Origin: Gracilaria domingensis
Lineage: Eukaryota; Rhodophyta; Florideophyceae; Gracilariales; Gracilariaceae
Assembly: GCA_022539475.1 (NCBI GenBank)
Contig: VCMS01000252.1
Span: 1-64,000 of the forward strand
Direction of reading: 5' to 3'
DNA length: 64,000 nucleotides
Shown: piece after piece, positions 1 to 11,110 of the stretch
How the letters are laid out: each line of letters begins with the position of its first letter
Numbering within the stretch: the first letter of the stretch is position 1
Made by a program: the position numbers and the translations under genes
The notes under the pieces: model-generated
What the model was told of the DNA's origin: nothing
The model's database searches: none
Seen by the model: only the letters and a program-made list of their open reading frames with translations

Positions 1-432
1 GAAAGAGTCTGAACGAGGGAGAATGGTGGTAAGAGACACAAGTGTGTGTTCATCCCAACTTGTTCGGAAGTATCTAACTCACTGGCACTTGAGAGTATAC
101 TGAAGTACGACGTGAGGGTACCGCAATGCAGCCAGAGTTATCCAACAGCAGTTCAGAAATGGCCCATCGAATGGCTGACGATGCGCGCATGGAAATGATG
201 AACCGGTGGGGCCACGAGTTGTGTTATCAGATAAGAACTGTTGGTGTCATCGCTCGCTATAATATAGGTATAAAGTAGCGCGTCGTTCGCTCCGCTCGCC
301 GCGCTAAAGAATGTAGTAAGGATCTCTGAGTCCTGTGTATGTATATTCTCGTATGTTCTCATGACCGCAACTGATTGCTAGTGGTTGATTGCGTGCGATA
401 GTAAGTCCCCATCGGGGCTAAGTCGGTGCGTG
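1..432. other. No gene recognised; flank of Plavaka-type transposon
   Basis: I see no convincing coding region here. It is probably the 3' flank or terminal region of the transposon whose transposase begins at 3888 on the minus strand. I could not identify terminal inverted repeats. Confidence 0.4.
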
Positions 433-3400
433 CTATCCGCGCAGAGCGTCGACCACGCAGTATAGCAAGATAGACGCGCCGGTACGGAGGCAGACCGATG
501 CTAGACTGTCAGCGACTACGAACTGCTCCTCCACGAGACTGTCATTTATTGCGACATAAACGCAGAGAGGGATATGAGCAGGGAAAGGTCTGTGGCCAAG
601 AAGGATTACATGAGGAGAATTGGGATAGAACGTCACTAATGCAATTATGTGTTTACTTAACGAAAGTTTGGGTGATTGATGGTCAGTGTACCACGAGCTC
701 GGGGGGATTGCGATATGTGCAATGCTGTTAATGTAGAATCGTTGGGAACTTCCAGTGCAAATGGACGGAAAAAGGGGCGTGGGGATAGTTTTTGTCGGAG
801 GATTGTGTACCCGAGCCTTTGATCGAAGAGAATGGGCGAGACCGAACCATGGGGATACAGATGCAGTTGTTGACCGTTTTAGAGAATTGGAGGTTTGCAA
901 TGTGTGATCTTCCTCGTCATCCGTGGCCCAGCGGAGGGAAATGCAGTTCAAGGATTCGTCAATGTTATCCAACGGCTCCGTTACCTCGAAGAAGCGAACA
1001 AAGGCAAATTCAGAATCGGAATTGCTTTGGTTACATCTGCTAAAGCGAACCAGGGCAAAGACTTTGCATACCCATGCGGTCGGGAAGTCACAACCGGGAG
1101 GAGGAGTTCCATTAACCAGGACGGTAGAGAATTTTGGGGACTTGGAAGGGCCGAAAGAAGTGGTTGCAAAAATACGTTCACACAAAGAGACCTCCGGCTT
1201 TCGCAGTCTAATGCATTGAAAGTGACGATCGTAGTCATCCAGCGAGGGGCAGAATCCAGAAACAATGTAAGCGGAGTTAACGACGGTGATTTTGATGTCA
1301 TGGGGGTTGTCCAACGGTTGAAGAGTTTCTAAGCTTAGGGTACGGAAGGAAGAGAGGGCGTCGCGAGAGATTTGGTTGATGAACTGCAATGTAGTTTTGG
1401 AGAACAAATCTGTGAGAGCAGATGACGGGACGTTTGGATGGGACCGTAGATACTTGTCGGCCGTGATGATGTCGAAGAGGGAGAATGAACTACCATCACG
1501 AACCATGGAGGGACACCGTTGCGACAAACGACTGGCCGAGTTGGTAGACATGGAGAAGTGTTTCCTTACCGAGATGGAGTGTAAGAAATCTTGCGACTCT
1601 TGGATTGAGTCTACTGTTTCCTTATGCGCAGTTGATCTTCTGCGAGAGGTACGGGCGGTAGTGGTTCTTGAAAAGGAGATGCGCGTGCTCGTACACACCT
1701 GCATCACCGAAATGGAGGCCTCCGTATCGACGGATGTCTGGAATGATGTGATCCAGGAGATGGAATTTGAGAGTACGAAAGTTGGATGCCTGGTATGGAC
1801 CCAAAACTGAGACAGTTTGAGTCTTGAAGTTCTTGATGAGAGTCTCCAAAGAGCGTAAGCGATCATCAGTCCATTCTGGGGCAGTGTGGTAGTGAAGAAC
1901 GTTATTGACGAGATCGACGTAAGAGGTGAAAATGGTGGTTATTGGGGCGGGAGATACTTCACCGCAGCAACGGTCGAAGAATGCACCGATGAAGGGGAAG
2001 ACCATGTCCAGGGCGCGATAGTCCTTTGCTTCTAGCATGCCTCTGATTCCGTCAGTGGTGAAGAAGCCGTTGAGAGACTTACCCTTTTCAGATGTCGAGA
2101 AATCAATATGAAGCCCTGGAGCCGGAAACGAGCGTTCGATGTCAGCTAGGATGGAGTTGGCGTGAGTAAGAATAGATGTTCTGATGGACCGAAACGACCT
2201 GGAGGATCCATTGAAGCCCACGGAAGTGTGAAGAGAATCGGACTTCAGGCGTTCGATTGTGGCGAGTTTGATGAGTTTAGAGATGCCAAGGTGAAAGTTG
2301 TGAAGGGGCTCGAAGGAGAAGATTGAATAAGGAGTGAGCAGTAAAGAGATGTTGAGAAGAGAGTAAGATTCCAGAAAGGACTTGTATGGAGAGAGAGAGG
2401 TGGAGTGGAGAAGTTCTGCAGCTTCTTCTTTGAGGTTCCTTGCAACCCGTGGTCTATTGGAGAGGAGAGCAGAATCTGCCTCGAGAAGTAGGTCATCATG
2501 TCTTTTCTGGTTTGCAAAGTGTGTGAGAGGGTTCGCTCTGTGAGAATAGGTTGGTAGAGGTTGAGTTTTGAACGAGGGAGGAGACACCGGTGGCAGGGTC
2601 TGCTTGGCTTTGTGCCATGAAGTACTGCGAGAATGTCCTTGGCTTCGGGGATGTCAGCGCTGTAGTTGGAGATGACTGGATGGCATTGACGAAGGACTCC
2701 TTTCGCGTCGCGGAAGGGAAAACCCTTCATACCGATATGATACAGAGGTTTGAGGATGGTTTCTAGGGACTCCTGGACGAGCTGCATGCGCACAATGCGG
2801 GTCACGCTGGGGGTTGAGGGAGCGACTTCCAAGGAATCTGTGTCAGTGGAGGACGAGTCGGAGGTGAAGGATGTGGGTATGTATCCGACGAGTGTGTAGT
2901 TCTGCGTGATGCACTTTCTGGGGAAGGCGTCATTGAAATTGAGGAGGGTGATGTGAAGAGGATACGACGTAACAGAAGAACTTTTCAAAGAGGTGGAAGA
3001 CTTGTCTGAATATAGTTGAACGAGGCCGACGAACGAGTCTGTGCCGGTGATACTGGGATCGTGCCAGATGACGTCGGGGTCCGGAGAATGCATGATATGC
3101 CTCTTGATAGTCGGGACGACATGGCGGCCGAGTTCCGAAGCCATAGGGTGTGCGATTGCGGTAGTTCCTGTTCTTGAAGCTTGTTTGACTGGATGAAAGA
3201 AGGAGTTGCTGTGGGATGCGAGACGAAGTTGTTGTAGGAGAACCTGAACGGGGTCCCTGAGGTAGAGGGTGGCGGAGAAGTTATGGTTTTTGTCATGGAT
3301 GATGGTTGAGGTGAACCCAATGGAGCTGACTGTTTTTTCGAAGATTTTGGAGTGCAGTTTCAGACATTCGGCAGCGGAAGTGATGGAGGTCTGGAAGAGG

Positions 3401-3888
3401 GAAGAGGGAAAGGTGGATTGCCTGAGAATGTTGATGAGCTCGTCAGCAGAACGCTTTCCGAGTTTTGTGGCGATGGAGGATATGTAGGTGACGAGGTTAT
3501 GGATGTGGTCTTTCTGTGAGGGTGGAGAGGGGGAGAAGGCGTTACCTGAGCCTGTGGAAGGGGACTGGGAGGCGAGTTGGTGATGCGGGCTGAGTATCTG
3601 TGCTGCGTCGGATGAGCGTAGGGAGAGAGCAAGCTGTTCCTGGAGATAAGGGTCGTCGTCTGCGAGTGCTACGTTATCAGGCGGGCGGTTAGAGGGGGGG
3701 AAGGAAGGGGGTTCGGTGTTGTTGAGTCTGCGGCGCTTGGTTCGGGGAGGGAAGTGGGATATTCGATGAGGTGTTGGGGTGAGAAACGGGTTTGGGTCAG
3801 TCCTGTGTCTGCATCGCTTCTGATGCTGGGCGAGAGAGGCGAGGGACTGTGTATGGAATGAGCAGCGGGGGAAACAACAGTTGTGCAT
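433..3888 (-). pseudogene. Plavaka/CACTA-type DNA transposase, split over three frames
   Basis: Three minus-strand ORFs (3888-2245, 2587-1622, 1866-433) lie in successive frames and read as one transposase. The N-terminus (residues 4-28) has a C2H2/C2HC-like finger with Cys4/Cys5, Cys9, His22 and Cys26 or His28. The first ORF then carries a VQLYSDKS stretch that suits the first catalytic Asp region, VGYIPTSF, and a block ending HGTKPSRPCHRCLLP, the H...C..C signature of Tnp2/Plavaka proteins. The second ORF has SFEPLHNFHLG and, near its end, DIRRYGGLHFGDAG. The third has FPTAWVCKVFALVRF, typical of the C-terminal region of this family. Frame changes fall near 2480-2500 and 1620-1680, so this is a frameshifted relic unless introns were missed. 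The family assignment rests on motif order; KDZ or generic Tnp2 are alternatives. Confidence 0.72.
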
Positions 3889-4286
3889 CGCTGGGTGAGA
3901 GGGTATGAAAGTAGTGAGGGAAGTTGCTTGCAGAGGGAGGTCGGTGGTGATGGTGCGGCGCAGAATCTTGGAGCACCCAGCAGGGGAGAGTATAAAGTGT
4001 GTTTATACGCCACCAACTCCACCGTGCACGTGATCGTTTACGTACCTTTCCTGCATGTTTCAGTGTGGGGAGGATTTCGAACTTTTCTGAACACAACTTT
4101 CAAAAATTTTCGCGGACGGCGCATTACGCGGCCGGCGATGATTGACGTACAGTGTGGCTGCGATTGAAGTTCTTCTTCTGTGAGCTTCAGTGGCGTTGCC
4201 TCTGAGTCCTGTCCTGGGATGTGAAACGTGCGAAACAGGTAAGTCGAGGCGTAAATGTTTGATATGGCGAATATGCGCGACTCTGA

Positions 4287-4838
4287 CCAGTGTTTTTGCG
4301 CGGCGGCGGCTGTGTGCGAGAATGAGCGCGACAGGTTCATGAAGCTGCAGCGTGCGGAATCTTTGGATTGGAACCGGAGTAGTTCAGGTTTTTTATGTTT
4401 GGGATGCGTACTGAATGGGTTCAATGTAAGTGAGACCTTTTGATGCTGATGGTGTTTGCGAAGTCTAACTGCGGAACGTTACGTGATTTTGCGAGACGCA
4501 CGGAGAGGATTTGGAAGCAGGTTAGCGTGAATGTCTTGGGCGGGGGCCTATGGGTAAGTTTGAGGAGCTTTTTGTTCGACTTTTGATGTGAATGCTAACT
4601 GGATAATGGTGTATGCGTATGCGTAGGGCTTTTGGGACAGTTTGATGCGTGTTATCGAGGGTATTGGTGAGGTAGGGGACACATGGTAAGTAGATGAGTG
4701 TTCATTTGAGAATGTTTCGAAGAGCGAAGAGTTAGCTAACGGGATATGTGACTGCGCGGCGGGGGCTGTTTGCGAGAATGAGCGCGATAGGTTCATGGAG
4801 TTATAGCGTGCGGGATCTTTGGATTGGAAGTGGAATGG
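4287..4838 (+). repeat. Direct repeat pair (about 85 bp) inside the mini-exon region
   Basis: The segments near 4300-4380 and 4750-4835 are close copies. Both run from a GCGGCGG-type start through GAATGAGCGCGA, GGTTCATG and TCTTTGGATTGGAA. Together with the 4554-4745 / 5154-5345 pair, this shows the region grew by tandem duplication of a roughly 450-600 bp unit. Confidence 0.6.
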
Positions 4839-4870
4839 GGATGGGGCGGAAGGCGGTGGTTTACTTCAAG

Positions 4871-4949
4871 CACTTCACATCAAGAAACACGTTACACATA
4901 GGAAACGAAGTTCGTTTCCTATGTGTAACGTGTTTTTTGAGGTGAAGTG
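4871..4949. repeat. Near-perfect 39-bp inverted repeat (hairpin 1)
   Basis: The left arm 4871-4909 and right arm 4911-4949 are reverse complements at 37 of 39 positions, separated by one base. The structure is a long palindrome in DNA and would be a long hairpin in RNA. It could be a foldback element or a small-RNA precursor. It sits between the two mini-exon copies. Confidence 0.85.
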
Positions 4950-5016
4950 GATAAAGGAGAATGGTTACGATGTGGCTGGGTGGTTGGGTTTCTAGAGGAA
5001 TCATGCTAATGACCCT

Positions 5017-5126
5017 GAACTCTGACGAACAAGAGTTTGGGGTCATGGAAAGAATGATTACCTCAACGGAGGCCTTCCAGGTAATCATTCTTTGCCATTA
5101 ATCCAAATTCTTGTTCGTCAGAGTTC
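5017..5126. repeat. Hairpin 2, about 47-bp arms with a 15-nt loop
   Basis: The left arm 5017-5063 pairs with 5079-5126 across the loop 5064-5078. Pairing runs through GAACTCTGACGAACAAGA at the base and AAAGAATGATTACCT at the top, with a few mismatches and one bulge in the middle. Shape and size resemble a plant-type pre-miRNA or a foldback element. It lies 67 bp from hairpin 1. Confidence 0.8.
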
Positions 5127-5480
5127 GGTGTGGATGGCAAGGTACGCGTCGGGGTAAGTACGAGATGTTTTTTGTTCGAGTTCTGATAAGAATGCTAACT
5201 GGTTACTGTTTTATGTGTATGTGCAGGATTTTCGGGACAGTTTGATTCGTGTTTTCGAGGCTATTGGTGAGGTAGGGACACATGGTAAGTAGATAAGTGT
5301 GCATTTGGGAAAGTTTCGAAGATGGAAAAGTATCTAACGGAGTATTTGACTAGCTTGTGTTTGTGCATGTGCAGGTGCGTTGGATGGCAATGGATCGGTG
5401 GCGGTGCTGGAAATTGTGCATTTGAGATGTTTTCGAGGGAGTTGGGGAGATGAAGATGGCGAAGAATGTTGAGGTAAGTG

Positions 5481-6050
5481 TGTTTATTTCCATATTGGGA
5501 TGGACGAAGAGACTAGGCAACAGAAAACTAACCAAGGGGATGTCTACATTGAGGGCAACGAGAGCATTTTCAGGGTATCTATTCGGTGAGTTTCGATGCG
5601 TAATTGTCTTCCAAATGATACAGGGCTTCTTTGGTGATGTCAGAATGGATTTTCGGGGGTGAGAAGTAGGGTGGAGATGTGTACGATGACCGGTTTGGAC
5701 CTGTTTTCATGTGGTGCTATACCTTGCATGAACCTGCAATACTGCATCAATAACATTCATTTCTGCTAGGATGGAACTTCCACCGTGCTTTCGGACCGAT
5801 GGCTCTTTTGGACCGATGGACCGGTAGTACTAGTGAACTAGCAGAAATGGAAGTTAGTTCTAAGATTCTAGCAACTTTCATATTTCTTAGAAATACCTCG
5901 TAGTTTGAAAGTCAAGCCTAGTATTCCATTCAAACCATACTGTAGAATCTGGAGTTTACTCTAGTTTTTCTTCCACTTCAAACTTCCACTAATCGCAATT
6001 TAACATATAAAATACTAGCATTTTTTTTCTGCGATTTTTGGACTGTAAAC
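5481..6050. other. AT-rich spacer with a short inverted repeat
   Basis: No gene is recognised. CATTTCTGCTAG at 5758-5769 is repeated in inverse at 5838-5849, flanking a segment with two copies of GGACCGATGG. The rest (5850-6050) is AT-rich and unstructured by eye. Confidence 0.5.
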
Positions 6051-6051
6051 T

Positions 6052-7263
6052 AGCATCCCGGAAACACGGACGTACCCAGCATTCCCTTCGAGATCTAATC
6101 CAGAAGGGGTGCCTCGTCGGAAAGTACCCGACTACTATCCCAGAGGGAGAGGTTTTGTGTCGGCATGTCTAGCGCCCGACAACGTGGAGTTGGATCTACC
6201 CGCCATCTCTGACAGTGCGGAAGATGTTTATGCCCTAGTGATGGTCCAACAGGCAACGGAATCACCTATTGTTCCCGAGGTCGTGGAACCCGTTTTGCCA
6301 TGGGCGACTGTCCCACTCACGGACGCTGAGACTGTGCAACCTAGAGCCACAGCGCCCACTCCGTCCATGGGGGCTGCTTCGGGGACTGTAGGCACTAGCG
6401 TTTAACCAGCGGAAAGCTGTCATATAGAGCGCGCAGTACATCCAGTTTCGATAGAACTCTATTCGGACAGTACGACCTGTCTAGTTCCCGAGGTGCTCGC
6501 CGCATTCGAGAAACTTGCCGCAGAGATAAGTAGCCAAGATTACAAGGGCCAGTGGAGGCTGAGAGACATTGCGACAACGGCCCGTTCCTGGCTGCGTCGC
6601 TCCCGAAGGCACGAGTCCCTTGTTGGACAGGCGGCAGAACTGCATCCAGGTCTGGAGGAAATCCTCAAGGAAAGCACCCAAAAACTCGAGAAGGATTTGT
6701 CAGAGATACTGTATCGATACCAGCAGCGACTCAGCACGGCGGTGGTAGAAGCCCTAAATCAGCGGGTGCAGCCGACGTTGCTCTCCTCGCAGGCCTTCGA
6801 AGGCTCAGAAGCTCCTGATTCGATCCTCGAAACGGCTTCTAGGCCACCAATGGGAGGATCGCTTAAGCGCCAAAGGCGAAATTATGGCGCTCCACAGAGA
6901 GTTGATGCGCCCAGTGAGGGAGTTGCGATGCTTTCTTCGCCCCATCGGATCCTTCCACACCGCAGGCTAAGCGCGAGTCCTACAGAAACGGGTGAGAAAG
7001 TTGGTGCAAGCGGTCCTAATGGTGAAGATGGTTCAGCACGGATCTATGTTCCTTCCAGAGGTCGTTCCAACAGAAAGTGTTTCAGCTTCTTCCCGCTGTG
7101 CACGGGACCAGCGTCACAGTCGCTGCATGTCGGAGCCAATTTGGGTCAGCCGGTTGCCACGGCAACAATTGTCCACCTCTGCTACTGTGGAGCCGTATTG
7201 TGCGACTCCATTGGTGTACACGCACGCGAAGGTAGTGCCAAGAGCCATCGGTTGATCAAATAA
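6052..7263 (+). pseudogene. Unrecognised ORF with one in-frame stop, possibly a gag relic
   Basis: One plus-strand frame is open from 6052 to 7263 except for a TAA at 6403-6405. There is no ATG near the start of the open stretch (first usable codon GTG at 6109). The second part (6493-7263) encodes a helical, charged segment with LRDIATTARSWLRRSRR followed by a probable coiled coil (about residues 45-95), then a low-complexity Arg/Ser/Gly tail. I recognise no domain. The helical-then-basic layout resembles the N-terminal part of the gag proteins elsewhere in this window, but sequence similarity is not evident. It lies tail-to-tail with element 1. Confidence 0.35.
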
Positions 7264-7689
7264 AGTAATTGGTAGATTTTTTGAACAGTGCCAACGGTTC
7301 CTGCGTGCTTTCTAGCGCCAGTTTGGTGCGCAGTCTCGAAATCGTTTAATTTGGGCTGGAATCAGCGTATTCTAGAGATTCCGAATCCGGTGTCCGTTCG
7401 TCTGTGCGTGGCACAAGAACGGAGATACAGCCAGTTCTTTCTTTTCGGCCGAAAACCCGCCTGGCAAGCTGTTTCAAAAAATTGTTGCAATTGGTAGTAG
7501 ATTTTATGGCGCTTCGCGCGGCGTTGCAACCCGCGCGCGCGCTGTAAACAAGCCAGTGATGTGGCGCGTTAGCATAGTCACCAATTGAGGTACAGTTACG
7601 AGTGCGGACAGCGAGAAATTCCGCTAAGTGTATTACTTCGTGAGGATCGCTTCCATCGTGGACAAAGTGGCTACCTGTCTTACGGGTCA
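7264..7689. other. No gene recognised; left flank of element 1
   Basis: If element 1 were intact its 3' LTR would begin here, just left of the polypurine tract at 7690-7705. I see no sequence matching the element's right LTR (14500 onward), so the 3' LTR is missing or replaced. Confidence 0.5.
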
Positions 7690-7705
7690 TGCGCCCCCTC
7701 CTTAG

Positions 7706-8726
7706 AGGCGCGCTCCATGCGCCCCTGTTTCTTCCAAAACCGTCGGATAAAGTTCGCCGGGATGTCCTACCTTGGCTCCCATTAATCAAACTCCGGTGGA
7801 TAACCGTACCAACGGACCTTATAGATGACATTACCGTCGTCATCGATACCTGCGGAGAAAATGTGGTCAACCACGTACTCCTTAGGTAGAACCTCTTCTG
7901 GCAAATCCATCTTATCGAAAGGGCCAAATTCTGGAGGAGGCGGGAGCTCAGCCTTGGCAGAAGGCTTATCGTCGGCATCAGAGCCATCGACCAAAGGTTC
8001 AAATGCCTCCTCAGGAAGGTCCATCTCATCCAACTGGGCGTAGCCACTGGAGTTAGAGGCACCTTCGCCCGATCCGAACGGTTTGGTGTGACCCAAGGAG
8101 GGGTCCGAGCTTACCGCCTTCGCTGTAGATCCTGGAACGGAATCGGCGGTTACTGAGCCACTGGGAGCGAAGCTGGGAGCGTTCTTAGCAGGGTCGTCTG
8201 GGGAACCGTTGGAAGTATCTGAGCGTGATGGGGAGTCACCTCTTGGAGAGCATGCCTCGTCAGTCAGAGGCTTGGCCGTTGGCTGCAACTGGTCACCGTC
8301 ATTGAAGAACGTTTTCTCAGGGTATGTCGTTCCTTCTTCGGGTATCACCGGGGCAGCAGAAACACGGTCAATTGTTACCGTGTCCTCTAGGCCATCTCGT
8401 TCGATCACAACCGTGTGGGAGGTAGAACGCAAGACCTTGTAAGGTCCTGTAGACTTCGGTAGTAGTTTCCTTGAGGCTTGTTCCATTTCATCCAATGGCT
8501 TCTCCGAGGGAGCCCTGTCCAGATAGACAATCGTTCCAGCCTTGAAGGAAGCAGTGTAGCGAACGGCTTTACCGAAGTTTGCCTTGTACCTGAGCTGGGC
8601 TCGCGAAAGCGTGGTGCGAGCCGTATGGAGTATGTCATCAATCCTTCGGCGTGCATATCGTTTAGCCTGCGTCGGAGTCATGCCTTCGGTGATGCCCTGA
8701 GGGAACCAAGAGGTCTTCACATCCAC
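7706..8726 (-). pseudogene. Element 1 pol C-terminus: post-integrase region and chromodomain
   Basis: The minus frame from 8726 gives the integrase C-terminal region (about residues 20-130, with KLLPKSTGPYKVL), a Ser/Pro/Asp-rich linker, then the chromodomain core YVVDHIFSAGIDDDGN...YKVRWYGYPPEFD. A TAA at 7784-7782 interrupts the chromodomain just before WEPRWDIP, which continues in the same frame. Chromodomains of this class bind modified histone tails and steer integration; the role here is inferred from the family. Confidence 0.75.
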
Positions 8727-9211
8727 GGAGAGACGGAGAGTGGCAAGGGCTGCCGGGTAAGAGTCAGATCAAATGGCGTGGTGCCTGTGGACTTACGAAC
8801 CTGAGTATTGTAAGCATAGACCAATGGTTTCACGTAGTCGTCCCAGTCTAGTTGGTGCTCAGCAGTGTAGTGTACCAAACGGTTAACCAGCGTTTTGTTG
8901 AACCGCTCTACCTGTCCATTGGTCTGCGAATGATAAGCTGTCGTCGTGACATGCTTGATACCTAAGGTAGCACAGACGTGCGAAAAGGACTTCGACACGA
9001 ACTGACTACCATTATCCGTCAGGATATAGAGAGGCAAGCCATAAGGTTAAACCCAGTGTGTAAGGAACGCCATTGCCAAATCCGTTGCGGTAGTGTTCTT
9101 GAGCGGGATAGCCCTTGTGCTTCTGGTAAACCTGTCGGTGATAGCCAAGACGAACTGGTTGCCATGCACCGACTTCGAGAGTGGTCCAAGGATATCCATC
9201 GCGATAAATTC
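8717..9211 (-). pseudogene. Element 1 integrase catalytic core
   Basis: The frame reads AMDILGPL (first catalytic Asp), then ILTDNGSQF (second Asp) and, after TTTAYHSQTNGQVERFNK, the catalytic Glu, so a D-D-35-E core is present. TAG at 9214-9212 precedes it, and a TAA falls in the middle just after THWV. A frame change follows to the C-terminal region at 8726. It is non-functional as written. Confidence 0.8.
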
Positions 9212-10249
9212 CTATGGACCAGCCGCTGGGAACAACTTGAGCTTAGCCTGATGGCGCACTCGAGTTCCACGAGCTTTTGCGCTTGAAGCACAGGTCTTCG
9301 CCGTGTTCCAAAGGTCATTAGCCAGAAACAGGTGGTAGAAATGCTTCCTAAGAGTCTGGTACATACAAGTACCTCCAAGATGACCAGCGAACCGTGGGTA
9401 GTGGGCGAAGTAGAGAAAGCGAGCGCGTAAGGATTTGGGAATGACCTTCTGGATGGAACCATCCAGCGGAGACCTTCGGCAGAGTAATCCGAAGCCGTCA
9501 AAATCAAACAGGCATCCCTTGGTCCCAACGAGGTGTGCCTTCTTTTTGCAGAACTCGTCTGCTTTCTGAGTCTGTAGGAGATTTTCTAACGTGATTGGAA
9601 GTAGCTCCTTTTCCTCTGCCAGAATTGCATTAGCCTCTAGGTCCAATTTCTCATGCTGGCACTCCTGCGGCCAGTCCACTGTGTAGACCTCCGTAGGGTC
9701 AATCTCAACATTGGAACAGCGTACGGTAGCAACCAGGAAATCATCTTCAGGATCCGTTTCGTACCCATCGAGGTTCGGCGTTGGTATTTCGTCATCCAGA
9801 TGGGCGTTGTCATCTCCATCAGTAAATATTCGGCTAAGCGCATCAGCCGATTGGTGTTTAACTCCCGGCCTGTAGGTTACATCGTATTCGAACTCAGAAA
9901 GCCGTAGCCTCCACCTCGCCAGCCTGCTGGAGGCGTCCATCATATTCAATAGACAACGGAGGGAGTGATGATCTGTCCTGATGGTGAAGCGAACTTTTTC
10001 GAGGTAAGGCCTCAAGGTGAGCATTGCCCAAACGATGGTAAGGCATTCTCTTTCGGTAGTGCTGTAGTTCCTTTCGGCGCTGTTCAGACTCCTACTCCAG
10101 TAACCAATAGGTCGATAGTCTTTTGGAGATTCCTGCTCCTGTAGGAGAACGCATTCAATCTGGCCATCGGAAGCGTCGGTCTCCAAAATACAATGTTTAT
10201 CCGGCTTCGGTAATGCCAGTACGGGAGGATTCAGTAGCTTATCCTTCAA
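9212..10249 (-). pseudogene. Element 1 RNase H and integrase zinc-binding region
   Basis: It begins LPKPDKHCILETDASDGQ, the RNase H start, followed by GYWSRSLNSAERNYSTTEREC and RTDHHSLRCLL. The integrase HHCC module follows near the end, with FAHYPRFAGH supplying the two histidines. The second cysteine of the usual C..C is replaced (CASSAK). The preceding RT ORF ends in an in-frame TAA at 10255-10253, so RT and RNase H were one frame. It ends in TAG. Confidence 0.8.
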
Positions 10250-10252
10250 GGT

Positions 10253-11110
10253 TTAAAATGATTCGTACTGCTCATCCGTTAGACGATCGAATTCTGATGG
10301 CATACCTTTCTTGAGCATTTTGTTGAGAGGTGCTGCAATCTTCGAAAACCCTTGAACAAACCTACGGTAAACATTACAAAGCCCATGGAAAGAGCGCACT
10401 TCCGTGTGGGTTTTCGGTGGTTTCGCCAATTGGATAGCGTCCGTAGTCCTTTTGGCGACCTGAGGCTTTCCAGGACGAACCACCTGGCCAAGGTAATCCA
10501 TTGAGGCCTGGAAAAAGAAGCACTTCGGCAGCTTCAATGTAATTCCAGCCTCACGGAGAATCCTCAGGATTAACTTCACATGGGTGAAATGTTCCCGAAC
10601 GGTTTTCGAAAATATAATTACGTCGTCCAGATAAACCAAGGCAAACTTCCATTTCACTCTGAATAGTATTATATCCATTGCCCGTTGGAAAGTCGCCGGT
10701 GCGTTCATCAAACCAAATGGCATCCGTGTGAAACGGAATAGATCTTCATGGGTTGTGAACGTCGTCAGACACTTCGCGTCGTCGTCCATTGGTATCTGCC
10801 AATAGCCCCAATTGGCATCCAGCGTGGTGGATACCGTTGCTTGGCCTAAGGAGTCCTGGCAATCATCCATTCTAGGAATTGGATAACTGTCCCGTTTGTT
10901 CATCGCATTTAGCCTTCGGTAGTCAATGCAAAACCTTACGGACCCGTACTTCTTCGCCGCGAGAACAAAAGGACTTGCCCATTGGGATTCGTGTGGCGGG
11001 GCTGGCTCGATGACGCTAGCTTTTGCGCATCTTCGCCAGTTGTTCCGCGACGATCTCGCGTCCCTTAAGACCTGTACGGTACAGGTGTTGGTACACCGGC
11101 TTGGCGTCAT
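10253..11110 (-). pseudogene. Element 1 reverse transcriptase
   Basis: The RT motifs appear in order: FCIDYRRLNAMNKRDSYPIPRMD, LDANWGYWQIPM, FGLMNAPATFQRAMD, VYLDDVIIFS with the catalytic YLDD, and FHGLCNVYRRFV. Length suits the RT domain. It overlaps the preceding protease/linker ORF (11696-11016) in another frame, which marks a frameshift near 11020-11100. Confidence 0.85.

Larger units (their letters stand above)
4195..5480 (+). ncRNA. Candidate spliced transcription unit with duplicated mini-exon
   Basis: Seven exact GTAAGT donors lie on this strand within 1.3 kb (4239, 4426, 4554, 4686, 5154, 5285, 5474). Two matching introns, 4554-4626 and 5154-5226, are both 73 nt, begin GTAAGT, carry TGCTAAC (4593-4599, 5193-5199) and end in TAG or CAG. 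Each is followed by a near-identical mini-exon (4627-4685, 59 nt; 5227-5284, 58 nt) and another GTAAGT. A third intron (5285-5374) has CTAAC at 5334 and ends GCAG. The branch-point motif matches that of the glutaredoxin intron at 46 kb. The 58/59-nt difference breaks any shared reading frame and no long ORF results, so a noncoding or decayed transcript is likely. Whether it is transcribed is inference. Confidence 0.5.
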
